Of a DNA stretch of 64,000 bases, positions 25,453-32,999 are shown piece after piece (within the stretch, counting starts at the first letter, position 1; the number at the start of each line of letters is the position of its first letter). The notes beneath the pieces are model-generated. The model worked only from the letters and a program-made list of their open reading frames with translations, searched no databases and had not been told where the DNA came from. Made by a program: the position numbers and the translations under genes. The DNA lies in assembly GCF_025643595.1 (NCBI RefSeq), contig NZ_CP102826.1:3224001-3288000 (forward strand), written 5' to 3'. The stretch is from Saccharopolyspora rosea. GTDB lineage: Bacteria; Actinomycetota; Actinomycetes; Mycobacteriales; Pseudonocardiaceae.

Positions 25453-26222
25453 ACCCGGGGGAGAGCGGTCAACACCCGGGGCCCGCCATCGGTGACCGCC
25501 ACCGTGTGCTCGGAATGGGCGGTGCGCGAACCATCGGCCGACCGGATCGTCCACCCGTCGGAATCCACCACGATCCGGTCCGTCGTCCGCGCGAACCACG
25601 GTTCCAATGCCAGCGTCATGCCCGCCCGCAACCGCAGCCCCCGGCCCGCCCGACCCCGGTTGGGCACGTGCGGATCCTCGTGCATCGTCCGGCCCAACCC
25701 GTGCCCGCCGAACTCCGTGTTGACCGGATAGCCGTACTCCGCGGCCACCGCCTCGATCGCCGCCGACACATCCCCCAACCGGTTGCCCGGCCGCATCGCG
25801 GACACAGCGGCCTCAAGCGCCTCCTCGGTCGCCCGCACCAGCCGGAGATCCTCGGCCGCCGCGGTGCCCACCACGACCGTGCGCGCGGCGTCGGCGACCC
25901 ACCCGTCGATCTCCACCGCGAGATCCATCGTCAGCACGTCCCCGTCGGCCAGCGCGTAGTCGTGGGGGAGCCCGTGCAGCACCGCGTCGTTGACCGACAG
26001 GCAGATCACGTTGCGGAACGGACCGTCGCCGAACGACGGGGCGTAATCCCAGTAGCACGACCGGGCCCCGCGACGGCGGATCCGGTCGCGCACGTAGTGC
26101 TCCAGATCGAGCAGGTTCACCCCCACCCGGGCCCGCTCGCGCAGCTCGTCCAGGACCTCCGCCACGAACGCCCCGGTGATCCGCATCCGCTCGATCTCGG
26201 CCGGGGACTTCAACTCGATCAC
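25428..26222 (-). CDS. map: Type I methionine aminopeptidase
   Basis: A 264-residue pita-bread-fold metallopeptidase that removes the initiator methionine. All five metal ligands are visible: D100 and D111 (MDLAVEIDGWVADAA), H174 (FGGHGLGRTMHEDP), E207 (LALEPWF) and E238 (TAHSEHTV), plus the substrate-side H83. Numbering is only +3 from the E. coli enzyme. GTG 26222 is chosen because GGAGG lies 5 nt before it; GTG 26234 contains that site. It is divergent from an XRE regulator, with two operators between them, so it is probably a regulated second copy and not the housekeeping gene. Confidence 0.9.
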   Translation of the reverse strand: MIELKSPAEIERMRITGAFVAEVLDELRERARVGVNLLDLEHYVRDRIRRRGARSCYWDYAPSFGDGPFRNVICLSVNDAVLHGLPHDYALADGDVLTMDLAVEIDGWVADAARTVVVGTAAAEDLRLVRATEEALEAAVSAMRPGNRLGDVSAAIEAVAAEYGYPVNTEFGGHGLGRTMHEDPHVPNRGRAGRGLRLRAGMTLALEPWFARTTDRIVVDSDGWTIRSADGSRTAHSEHTVAVTDGGPRVLTALPRVQGRQRGA

Positions 26223-26241
26223 GCACGCCTCCACAAGGATC

Positions 26242-26255
26242 GGTATAGTTATACC
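26242..26255. promoter_or_regulatory. Operator-like palindrome 1 between map and XRE gene
   Basis: GGTATA-GT-TATACC, with 6-bp arms and a 2-nt spacer. It lies 20 bp upstream of the aminopeptidase start. It shares arm length, spacer length and the GGTAT/ATACC ends with a second copy 30 bp away. Probably bound by the adjacent XRE protein. Confidence 0.65.
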
Positions 26256-26271
26256 AATCGTAGCGGGTAGC

Positions 26272-26285
26272 GGTATTCAAATACC
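26272..26285. promoter_or_regulatory. Operator-like palindrome 2 between map and XRE gene
   Basis: GGTATT-CA-AATACC, the same design as the copy at 26242-26255, centre to centre 30 bp apart, or about three helical turns. It ends 4 bp before TATCCT (26290-26295), a likely -10 box for a leaderless XRE transcript starting at 26303. Binding here would block that promoter. Confidence 0.65.
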
Positions 26286-26302
26286 AACCGTATCCTGGTG
26301 AC

Positions 26303-26569
26303 GTGGTCCGCAACCCGCTCACCCCTCAACAGATCGAGGCCGGACGGCGCCTCGGAGCACTGCTGCGCGAAGCGCGAGCCGACCGCGAGCTCGCCGAAGT
26401 CGCCCACGCTGCGGGCATCTCACCGGAAACGCTGCGCAAGATCGAGACCGGTCGACTCCCGAGCCCGTCGTTCGGCGCCATCGTCTGCCTCAGCGACGCC
26501 CTCGACCTGCCCCTCCAGCACCTCGCCACCACCTGGCGCGACGGCCTGCGCCTGCCGGCCGCCTCCTGA
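26303..26569 (+). CDS. XRE-family helix-turn-helix regulator
   Basis: An 88-residue Cro/C1-type DNA-binding protein, little more than the HTH domain: RRLGALLREARADRELAEVAHAAGI, SPETLRKIETGRLPSPSFGAIV and LSDALDLPLQHLA. GTG 26303 sits 8 nt after a TATCCT -10-like box with no ribosome site, so the transcript is probably leaderless. It is divergent from a methionine aminopeptidase gene and shares an 80-bp gap with two matched palindromes. It most likely represses itself and the aminopeptidase. There is no separate sensor domain. Confidence 0.83.
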   Translation: MVRNPLTPQQIEAGRRLGALLREARADRELAEVAHAAGISPETLRKIETGRLPSPSFGAIVCLSDALDLPLQHLATTWRDGLRLPAAS

Positions 26570-26848
26570 CCGCCGGCAACAGGGGAGCGGTGGCCCGCTT
26601 CGCACGTCGCACGACTGCGCGAACGACTCCTGGGGTCGGGACGCGACCGGTCGCAACGGCCGAACCACCCTCGGCGAGGAACTGTGGGGGAGCCGACCAT
26701 GGCCAAGCGCATCGTCACCAGCACCGGCGAGTACGAACAGGCCGGTTCCGCAACCGGGGCTGTGCCTCGGGGAGCTGACCTACTTCTACGACGCCATCCA
26801 CCTCGCTGGCGGCCACCGAGCACGCCCGCACGGCGGCCGAACTTTCTC

Positions 26849-26882
26849 CATTTGATGGATAATGTACGTTATCCATCAAATG
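26849..26882. promoter_or_regulatory. 34-bp AT-rich near-perfect palindrome
   Basis: Arms CATTTGATGGATAA (26849-26862) and TTATCCATCAAATG (26869-26882) match over 14 bp around a 6-nt centre TGTACG, itself palindromic but for one pair. The central ATAATGTACGTTAT is nearly the same as the palindrome at 27400-27413. It stands out in a region of over 70% GC and looks like a high-affinity dimer site of a TetR- or GntR-type protein. Confidence 0.6.
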
Positions 26883-27399
26883 TGGACAGGGGTGCGGGTC
26901 CTGCCTTCCCGGGGGATCGGACTCCGCGCCCCGGTGATCGGCGCCTCCGCGTGCGCTCCCGTCGCCGATGTCCGGGTCATCGCAGCCGCCGTTGCTCCGA
27001 AGCGCCGACAGCTCCGAAGTGTCCTGCGGGCCGCCTCGGACCCGGGGCTGTTCGACGCCGAGCTGATCACGCATCGCGGCGAGGAACCGTGCGACGCCGC
27101 TCTCAGGATCATCACGACAGATCCGTCACAGTGACGAATATGCGGTGCTTGTCCTGGTCCCGCTGGAGCCGGGACGGGAGATCCGCTGCGGCGTCCCGAC
27201 GGCCTTCTTGCCGGGCGTCCGCCCGTTCCTCGCCGTCGCGGCCGGCGCTGGAGTCAGCGCGCGGCACCGACCGCGGCGGCCGCGACGCGGCGGAGTCGCG
27301 CGCCCATCGCCGACGTGCGGAATTCCTTGTTGTGCGGTGTTTTCCGAGGCGCCCGGCGACGTCTCCCCGGGATGATCATCGCAGGTCAACTGAGCGCCG

Positions 27400-27413
27400 A
27401 TAATGTACATTAT
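27400..27413. promoter_or_regulatory. Second copy of the ATAATGTAC palindrome
   Basis: ATAATGTACATTAT is a perfect 14-bp palindrome, one base different from the centre of the larger palindrome 540 bp upstream. It lies 147 bp before the alpha/beta hydrolase start. The same factor could bind both and loop the DNA between. Confidence 0.55.
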
Positions 27414-27559
27414 GTCAAGTAGTTGATCTGCGGGCCTCCTCCGCCGGGTCCGCGTGCCGCGTCGTGCCGGTGTCGGGAGCTGCTACCGGGCGACGCGTTC
27501 TGCCGTGCGGGGAAACGACGTCTGCCGCGAACGTGTCGGGGGGCTTAGTGTTGTGCGGT

Positions 27560-28267
27560 ATGGCAGCGACGGTGGTGTTGGTGCACGGCAGTTTTCTCGG
27601 GCCGTGGTCGTGGAGCGACGTGACGGAAGTTCTGGAGCGGTTCGGGGTCGGGTCCGTGGTGGTCGATCTGCCCAGCGGGTTCGACGGGGTTCGGGGTGCG
27701 GCCGGGGATCTGCACGACGACGCGGCGTCGGTGCGCGAGGCGCTGGACGCGGTGGGTGGGCCGGTCGTGCTGTGCGGGCATTCGTACGGTGGCGCGGTGA
27801 TCACGGAGGCGGGTGCGGGGCCGCATCCGGCGGTGCGGCACCTGGTGTACGTGGCGGGGGCCGTGCCGGATGCCGGGCAGAGTTTGACCGACCTCTCCCC
27901 TCCCCCTGTGCTCGGTGTTCGGGAGTCGGTGCGGTGGCGTCCGGACGGGATGTTGGAGCTGGACGCGGTGTCGGCCCGGCAGGCGCTGTTCCACGACTGC
28001 TCGGTGGAGCGGGCCGAGCAGGCGGTGGCGTTGTTGCGGCCGAGCAATCCGGTGATCGGTGGTCAGGCGGTGCGGGCGGCGGCGTGGCGGGGCGTGCCGT
28101 TGACGTTGGTGCGGGGTTCTCGGGATCGGATGCCCGAGTTGGTGTCGCGGGCGGTGCCCCGCGGTGAGGTGGAGACGGTGGTCCTGCCGACGGGGCACTG
28201 TCCGAATTGGAGTCGTCCGGACCTCCTCGGCGAGGTGCTGGCCGAGGTGGCGTGTTCGACCGGGTAG
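27560..28267 (+). CDS. Alpha/beta hydrolase
   Basis: A 235-residue hydrolase. The oxyanion loop VLVHGSFLGPWSW begins near residue 6, the nucleophile serine is in LCGHSYGGAV near 75, an aspartate is in RGSRDRMPEL and the histidine in LPTGHCPNWSRPDLL. This triad layout is typical of small esterases of the MenH/EstA-like group. ATG 27560 opens directly on the first beta strand. No ribosome site is seen, and a TTAGTG/TAGTGT box 8-12 nt upstream hints at a leaderless transcript. The substrate is unknown. Upstream lies the palindrome region. Confidence 0.8.
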   Translation: MAATVVLVHGSFLGPWSWSDVTEVLERFGVGSVVVDLPSGFDGVRGAAGDLHDDAASVREALDAVGGPVVLCGHSYGGAVITEAGAGPHPAVRHLVYVAGAVPDAGQSLTDLSPPPVLGVRESVRWRPDGMLELDAVSARQALFHDCSVERAEQAVALLRPSNPVIGGQAVRAAAWRGVPLTLVRGSRDRMPELVSRAVPRGEVETVVLPTGHCPNWSRPDLLGEVLAEVACSTG

Positions 28268-28390
28268 GCGGTCGGTGGAGAGGCGCGCGGGACGGGTTCG
28301 CCGTGGGTGGTGTTCACGGGCGTTCCTCGGGACCGGGTGCGGCGCCGAGGTGGTCGTTCCGCTGCGCGGTGCGCGGTTCGGTCTTCGAGG

Positions 28391-28822
28391 TCACGGGGTG
28401 AACCGGGCGGCGTAGCGCTTCTGCCAGGGTGTTTCCACGGCTCGGTGGTGGTAGTGGCGGCGGACGAAGGCGACGGCCTCCTCCCCCGGCACTCCGTCGA
28501 TCACGGCCAGGCAGGCCAGGGCGGTGCCGGTGCGGCCGCGTCCGCCGTGGCAGGCGATCTCGACGCGTTCGGTGGCGGCGCGTTCCCAGGCTTCGTGCAG
28601 CACGGCGCGGGCCTGGTCGTGGTCGGTGGGCAGGCGGAAGTCGGGCCAGCGCAGCCAGCGGCTCTCCCAGGTGACCTCGGGCGGGGTGCGGCCGAGCAGG
28701 TGGACGGCGAAGGTCGGGTCCGGGCCGTCGGGGCGCGGGTCGCGCAGGCCGCGGCCGCGGACGAGGCGTCCGGACGGTAGCCGCAGCACGCCGGTGGCCG
28801 TCGGGTCCCAGGTGTGGATCAT
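28391..28822 (-). CDS. Protein-tyrosine-phosphatase-family protein
   Basis: A 143-residue small phosphatase. The CX5R active-site loop is CHGGRGRTGTALAC with C91 and R97. A general-acid aspartate may be in WPDFRLPTDHD near 61-67. The rest (AVIDGVPGEEAVAFVRRHY) fits actinobacterial dual-specificity-like phosphatases. The start ATG 28822 gives MIHTWDP. It stands alone, upstream of no clear operon partner. The substrate, protein or small molecule, is not known. Confidence 0.78.
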   Translation of the reverse strand: MIHTWDPTATGVLRLPSGRLVRGRGLRDPRPDGPDPTFAVHLLGRTPPEVTWESRWLRWPDFRLPTDHDQARAVLHEAWERAATERVEIACHGGRGRTGTALACLAVIDGVPGEEAVAFVRRHYHHRAVETPWQKRYAARFTP

Positions 28823-28861
28823 GTGGTCACTGTAGGCGCCGGCCGGGTTGTGTTCCGCCGG

Positions 28862-29587
28862 TCACGTGTGCTGTTGGGGTCGTGCGCGGTTCAGGGCGGC
28901 GGTGACGAGTTCGGCGGTGTCGGCGGCGATCTGGCCGTCGGGCAGTTGGAGGGTGTCCTCCAGGCCGATGCGGGTGTCCAGGCCGCGGCGGGTGGCGAGG
29001 TCGAACACCGGCCACGCGCCGGCGGCTTGGCCGTGCAGCAGGACCGGGACGGTGGCGGGGCGGAGTCGTTCCAGCAGTGCTTCGGCGGTTCTGGGGGCGC
29101 CGCGGGCGGTGCGGTCGGTGACGCGGGCGTGCACGCGCAGCACGTGGTGGCGCAGGGGTGAGCGCAGGAACTGCTCGTCTGCGTCGGTGCCGGAGTGCAG
29201 CACGGCTTCCACGGCGATGCCGCGGTCGAGCAGGGCGCGGGTGATGTCCTCGGCGCCGGGCTGGTGCCAGGTGACGGTGGCGTGGTCGGGCAGGACGGTC
29301 CAGGCGCGGATGGCGGTGGTGCGGGTGCGCGCGTCGGGTGCGGTCCAGGCGTTGGTGGTGATGCCGACGGGTGTGGTGGGGGCCGCGGCGCGCACGGCGC
29401 GGAGGGTGGCGGCGACGAGGTGGGGGTCGAGGCTGTCGGTGCCGTCGGGTGCTTTGGGGTGCAGGTGCAGGTCGGTGGCGCCGGCGGCGGTGCTGTCGGC
29501 CGCTGCTTTGGCGAGTTCTTCGGGGCGCACCGGCAGGTGGTGGTGCTCGCGCGGGGATCGGGAGCCGTTGAGGCACGCCTGCAGCAT
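28862..29587 (-). CDS. Short DUF849 / beta-keto-acid cleavage enzyme family protein
   Basis: A 241-residue TIM-barrel protein resembling the BKACE (DUF849) family. The MLQACLNGSRSP start is typical, as is the metal-binding HxH in ATDLHLHPK, the SLDPHLVAATL block, VGITTNAW and the late GLEDTLQLPDG. Family enzymes condense a beta-keto acid with acetyl-CoA. This copy is about 30-40 residues shorter than classical members, as seen in several actinobacterial paralogues. ATG 29587 is preferred over the upstream frame opening because it begins on the conserved strand. The substrate is unknown. Confidence 0.75.
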   Translation of the reverse strand: MLQACLNGSRSPREHHHLPVRPEELAKAAADSTAAGATDLHLHPKAPDGTDSLDPHLVAATLRAVRAAAPTTPVGITTNAWTAPDARTRTTAIRAWTVLPDHATVTWHQPGAEDITRALLDRGIAVEAVLHSGTDADEQFLRSPLRHHVLRVHARVTDRTARGAPRTAEALLERLRPATVPVLLHGQAAGAWPVFDLATRRGLDTRIGLEDTLQLPDGQIAADTAELVTAALNRARPQQHT

Positions 29588-29648
29588 GTCGTGATTGTCC
29601 CCTGTTCCGGCCGGGTGCGGGTAGCCGGACACGTGGCGTGGTCTCGGG

Positions 29649-30281
29649 TCAGCGGGGTCGGATGATGCCGCGTTGCAGTGCGGTGGTGATCGCGGCGGTG
29701 CGGTTGTCGACGCCGAGTTTGTCGTAGATGTGCACGAGGTGTGTTTTGACGGTGGCTTCGCTGATGTAGAGGGCTTTGGACAGGGCGCGGTTGGACAGGC
29801 CCTGGGCGAGCATTTGCAGGATTTCGACTTCGCGGGGGCTGAGTGCGGGTTCGGGGCGGCGCAGGCGGCCGAGCAGGCGTGCGGCGACGCCGGGTGCGAG
29901 GGCGGTTTGGCGGCGGGCGGCGAGTTTTACGGCCTGGCACAGCTCGTCGGGTGGGGCGTCTTTGAGCATGTAGCCGGTGGCGCCGGCTTCGACGGCGGCG
30001 AGGATGTCGGCGTCGGTGTCGTAGGTGGTGAGCACGAGCACGGGTGGTCCGCCGTTGGCGGTGATGCGGCGGGTGGCGGTGACGCCGTCCATGCCGTGGG
30101 GCATCTGCAGGTCCATGAGGACGGTGTCGATGTCGGTGGTGGTGAGGGTGTCGAGGGCGGTGTGGCCGTCGGGTGCTTCGGCGACGACGGTCATGTCGTC
30201 GCGGTCGTCGAACATGGCGCGCAGTCCGCGGCGCACCACGGGGTGGTCGTCGACGAGCAGCAGGCGCAGCGGGGTGGGCAT
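29649..30281 (-). CDS. NarL/LuxR-family response regulator
   Basis: A 210-residue response regulator. The receiver has acidic DD near 11-12, the phosphorylated aspartate D57 in VLMDLQMP, threonine in LVLTTYD and lysine in YMLKDAPP. The C-terminal LuxR helix-turn-helix is LSPREVEILQMLAQGLSNRAL through SEATVKTHLVHIYDKLGV. Its ATG overlaps the stop of the upstream sensor kinase by one base (TGATG). That kinase gene is frameshifted, so the regulator may now be orphaned or only weakly phosphorylated. Confidence 0.9.
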   Translation of the reverse strand: MPTPLRLLLVDDHPVVRRGLRAMFDDRDDMTVVAEAPDGHTALDTLTTTDIDTVLMDLQMPHGMDGVTATRRITANGGPPVLVLTTYDTDADILAAVEAGATGYMLKDAPPDELCQAVKLAARRQTALAPGVAARLLGRLRRPEPALSPREVEILQMLAQGLSNRALSKALYISEATVKTHLVHIYDKLGVDNRTAAITTALQRGIIRPR

Positions 30282-31479
30282 CAGGGCGTCTCCTGGCCGG
30301 TCAGGGGCAGGCGGATGGCGACGGCGGTGCCTTCGCCGGGGGCCGATTCGACGTCGAGGTGTCCGCCGAGGGCGGTGATGCGTTCGCGCAGTCCGGTGAG
30401 TCCGAAGCCGGTGCCGTCGGGTCGGGGGTGGGCGGTGGCGGGGTCGAAGCCGGTGCCGTCGTCGTAGATGTCGAGGGTGACTTCGGTGTCGAGGTAGGCG
30501 AGGGTGAGCACGGCGGTGCGGGCGGCGGCGTGGCGGGTGACGTTGGCGAGGCTGGCTTGGGCGGCGCGCAGCAGGGCGACGTCGTAGTGGGAGGGCAGGG
30601 CGGTCGGGTGGCCGTCGAGGTGCAGGCGGCAGGTGGTGCCGGTTTCGCGTTCGGTGCGTTCGCAGAGGCGTTGCAGGGCTTGTGGCAGGGGTGCGGTGCT
30701 CAGTGACGGGGGGCGCAGGTCGCGGACGAAGCGGCGGGCTTCGTCGAGGTTGTCGGCGGCTACGCGGCGGGCCTCGTCGATGCGGTCGCGGGTTTTGGCG
30801 GGGTCGTCGGCGGTGTCGGCGGCGCGCAGCAGCAGGACGATGCTGGAGAGTCCTTGGGCGAGGGTGTCGTGGATTTCGCGGGCGAGGCGTTCGCGTTCGG
30901 CGGCGATGCCGGCTTGGTGTTGGGAGGTGGCCAGTTCGGCGCGGGTGCGGGTGAGGTCTTCGATGAGTCTCGGCGGCGTTGTTCGTTCTCGGTATAGAGG
31001 GCGGTGTAGGCGGAGGTGATGATGACGGCGAACAGGGCGCCGAGGACGGGTCCGAGGACCATGCCGGTGGTCCAGGTGCCTGCGTGGGCGATCTGGGCGG
31101 TGATGACCAGGCCGGTGACCGTGGCGACGGCGAGGACGGCGTGTTTGCCGCGCAGCAGGTGCATGTGCAGGAAGAACAGCGGGAAGGCCAGCCAGGAGTA
31201 GTCGGTGCTGGCGGCGAGCAGGGCGGCCCACAGGGTGGTGACGGTGGCCAGCCAGGCGGTGGCGGCGCGGCGCGCGCGGTGGCGGCGGACGAGTTCTCCG
31301 GCGGCGTAGACCGCGGCGAGTGCGGTGGCGCCGGCGAGGGCGGCGAGGCCGTGGGCGGGGGTGTCGCGGGTGAGCAGGACGCGGGTGGTGGCGAGTGCCA
31401 GCAGGGCGAAGAAGCCGGCGTGCAGGCCCAGTCGCAGCAGCCGCAGGATTGTCGCTCCGGGTGGTTCGTGGCTGGTCAT
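30281..31479 (-). pseudogene. Sensor histidine kinase with a frameshift after the membrane domain
   Basis: The first frame, from ATG 31479 (AAGGAG just upstream), encodes a membrane domain of several helices (LLRLGLHAGFFALLALATT to GALFAVIITSAYTALYTENEQRRR). The kinase core is in another frame: LIEDLTRTRAELATSQ, the HisKA_3 box EREREIHDTLAQGLS-like with REIHDTLAQ, and the HATPase motifs DDGTGFDP and GFGLTGLRERI, ending at 30281. The switch falls near 30967-30975 and fits a one-base deletion. Either the gene is inactive, the sequence has an error, or both halves are made separately. Confidence 0.8.
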
Positions 31480-31627
31480 GGGCTCCTTTCGCACGGTGTG
31501 GACACCCTAGTGGGCTCCAGGCTGCCCGCCGGGTGGTGGTTCGGGCATCGATCGTTCGGTTGAGTGCGGGGTGGGTGGGAAATGCGTTGCCGGGTGGCGG
31601 GGGTGGTGACTACCGTCTCCCCTGTCA

Positions 31628-31639
31628 TTTAGATCTAAA
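31628..31639. promoter_or_regulatory. Palindrome TTTAGATCTAAA before the SDR gene
   Basis: A perfect 12-bp palindrome that overlaps the start of the AAAGGAG ribosome site of the dehydrogenase gene. AT-rich TTAGATNTAA-like palindromes are common MarR-family sites, and a MarR gene lies just downstream. Probably the operator for that regulator. Confidence 0.55.
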
Positions 31640-31648
31640 GGAGTTGTG

Positions 31649-32368
31649 GTGCGAGAGATCATCGTGACGGGCGGCGGCACGGGCATCGGCTACGCGGTGG
31701 CGGCGCAGTTCGCCGCGGCGGGTGACGCGGTCACCATCACCGGGCGGCGTCGAGAGGTCCTGCGTGCGGCCGCCGAAGAGCTCGGGGCGCGGCCGGTGGT
31801 CTTCGACGCGGCCGACCCGGACGCGGTCACCGCTGCCCTGCCGGAGCTGCCGGAGCGGGTGGACGTGCTGGTCAACAACGCCGGGGGCAACGTCGATTTC
31901 GACGATGCCGGGGCCGGTGACGGGCTCGCGGACGAGGCCCGGCGGTGGCAGGCCAACTGGCGGGCGAACGTGCTCTCGACCGTGCTGATGACCAGGGCGC
32001 TGACCTCGCGGCTGGCCGACGACGCGCGGGTGGTCACCATCGGGTCGATCGCGGCCCGCACGGGCGCCGGGTCCTACGGGGCGGCCAAGGCGGCCGTGGA
32101 GGCGTTCACCGCGGATCTGGCCGCGCAGCTGGGACCGCGCGGGATCACCGCCAACGTGGTGGCCCCGGGCCTGGTGGGGCGCACGGAGTTCTTCCGCGAC
32201 CGGCTCAGCGACGAGCGCCGCGACGCGCTGGTGGACGCGACGTTCACCAAGCGGGCCGGGGTGCCCGAGGACGTCGCGTCGTTGGTCGGGTTCCTGGCCT
32301 CCCCGCAGGCCGGGCACGTCACCGGCCAGGTGGTGCACGTCAACGGAGGTGCCTACCTGGGCCGGTGA
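31649..32368 (+). CDS. SDR-family oxidoreductase
   Basis: A 239-residue classical short-chain dehydrogenase/reductase. The cofactor motif is TGGGTGIG near residue 7, then LVNNAGGN near 78. The catalytic serine is in TIGSIAARTGAGS, and Tyr-Lys in the active-site SYGAAKAAVE. The C-terminal HVTGQVVHVNGGAY is standard. R/D residues after strand 2 (TGRRREVL) favour NADPH. GTG 31649 is 5 nt from AAGGAG; GTG 31646 is too close. It is followed, convergently, by a MarR gene, and its leader holds a MarR-like palindrome. Substrate unknown. Confidence 0.88.
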   Translation: MREIIVTGGGTGIGYAVAAQFAAAGDAVTITGRRREVLRAAAEELGARPVVFDAADPDAVTAALPELPERVDVLVNNAGGNVDFDDAGAGDGLADEARRWQANWRANVLSTVLMTRALTSRLADDARVVTIGSIAARTGAGSYGAAKAAVEAFTADLAAQLGPRGITANVVAPGLVGRTEFFRDRLSDERRDALVDATFTKRAGVPEDVASLVGFLASPQAGHVTGQVVHVNGGAYLGR

Positions 32369-32392
32369 CGGTGGGCCCGGGTGTCGGGTCGG

Positions 32393-32926
32393 TCAGGGGC
32401 GGTCGTCGGCGCCGAAGCGTTCGGTGAGGTCGCTCAACAGGATCCGCAGCAGGTCGGCGAGCTGGTCGCGTTGCCGGTCGTCCAGGGCTCGCAGCAGCGT
32501 CTCCTCGTGGCGCAGCAGGTCCTCGACGCGGTCCTCGATGAGCTGGTGGCCGGCGTCGGTGAGTTCGACCTGCACCTGGCGGCCGTCGGCGCCGCCCTTG
32601 TGGCGGCGCACCAGGCCGCGTTGTTCGGCGCGGGCCACCCGCTGGGAGATCGCGCCCGCGCTGACCAGCGACTGGCGGGCGATCTCCCCGGCGGGCAGCC
32701 GGTAGGGCGGGCCCGCGCGGCGCAGCGTGCTGAGCAGGTCGCGGGTGGCGGCGTCGAGCCCGAGTCGGGCGTTGGTGCGGCGGCGTTCGTCGTCGAGCAG
32801 TTTGGCCACCCGCCAGATCCGGGTGATCACGCCGATCGAGGACACCGGAATGCCGGGGCGTTCGCGCTGCCAGGCTTGCTGGATGCGGTCCACGCCGTCC
32901 TGGTGCGGGGCCGTGCTGTCGGACAT
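32393..32926 (-). CDS. MarR-family transcriptional regulator
   Basis: A 177-residue winged-helix dimeric regulator. IWRVAKLLDDERRRTNARLGL forms the dimer helix, then LPAGEIARQSLVSAGAISQRVARAEQRGLV is the recognition region and RHKGGADGRQVQVELTDAG the wing. A late helix (LRALDDRQRDQLADLLRILL) completes the fold. ATG 32926 is used; TTG 32935 in frame is an alternative and no ribosome site is visible, so it may be leaderless. It lies tail-to-tail with the SDR gene, 24 bp apart, and probably senses a ligand related to that enzyme. Confidence 0.83.
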   Translation of the reverse strand: MSDSTAPHQDGVDRIQQAWQRERPGIPVSSIGVITRIWRVAKLLDDERRRTNARLGLDAATRDLLSTLRRAGPPYRLPAGEIARQSLVSAGAISQRVARAEQRGLVRRHKGGADGRQVQVELTDAGHQLIEDRVEDLLRHEETLLRALDDRQRDQLADLLRILLSDLTERFGADDRP

Positions 32927-32999
32927 GTCGGCCAAGCCTAGCGGCGCGCCCGTCGTCCACAGTGGTCGCCGGGGGACGGCTCTCCCCCGCCGGTCCGGG

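Larger units (their letters stand above)
26570..27559. other. Gene-poor stretch with palindromes and possible decayed coding
   Basis: No intact recognisable gene is seen in this 990-bp region. A frame starting ATG 26700 after GGGGGAG (MAKRIVTSTGEYEQ) loses coding character within ~20 codons. A +1-shifted continuation reads GLCLGELTYFYDAIHLAGG, as if a small gene had shifted. Around 27139-27240 another frame reads SDEYAVLVLVPLEPGREIRC in good codon style without a start. Two AT-rich palindromes with the same core are at 26849-26882 and 27400-27413. I read this as a regulatory region mixed with gene remnants. Confidence 0.45.

Noticed and set aside
26862-27134. A 90-residue gene starting inside the palindrome
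   Set aside because: The ATG is part of the palindrome, no ribosome site exists and the product resembles nothing; regulatory DNA is the better reading.
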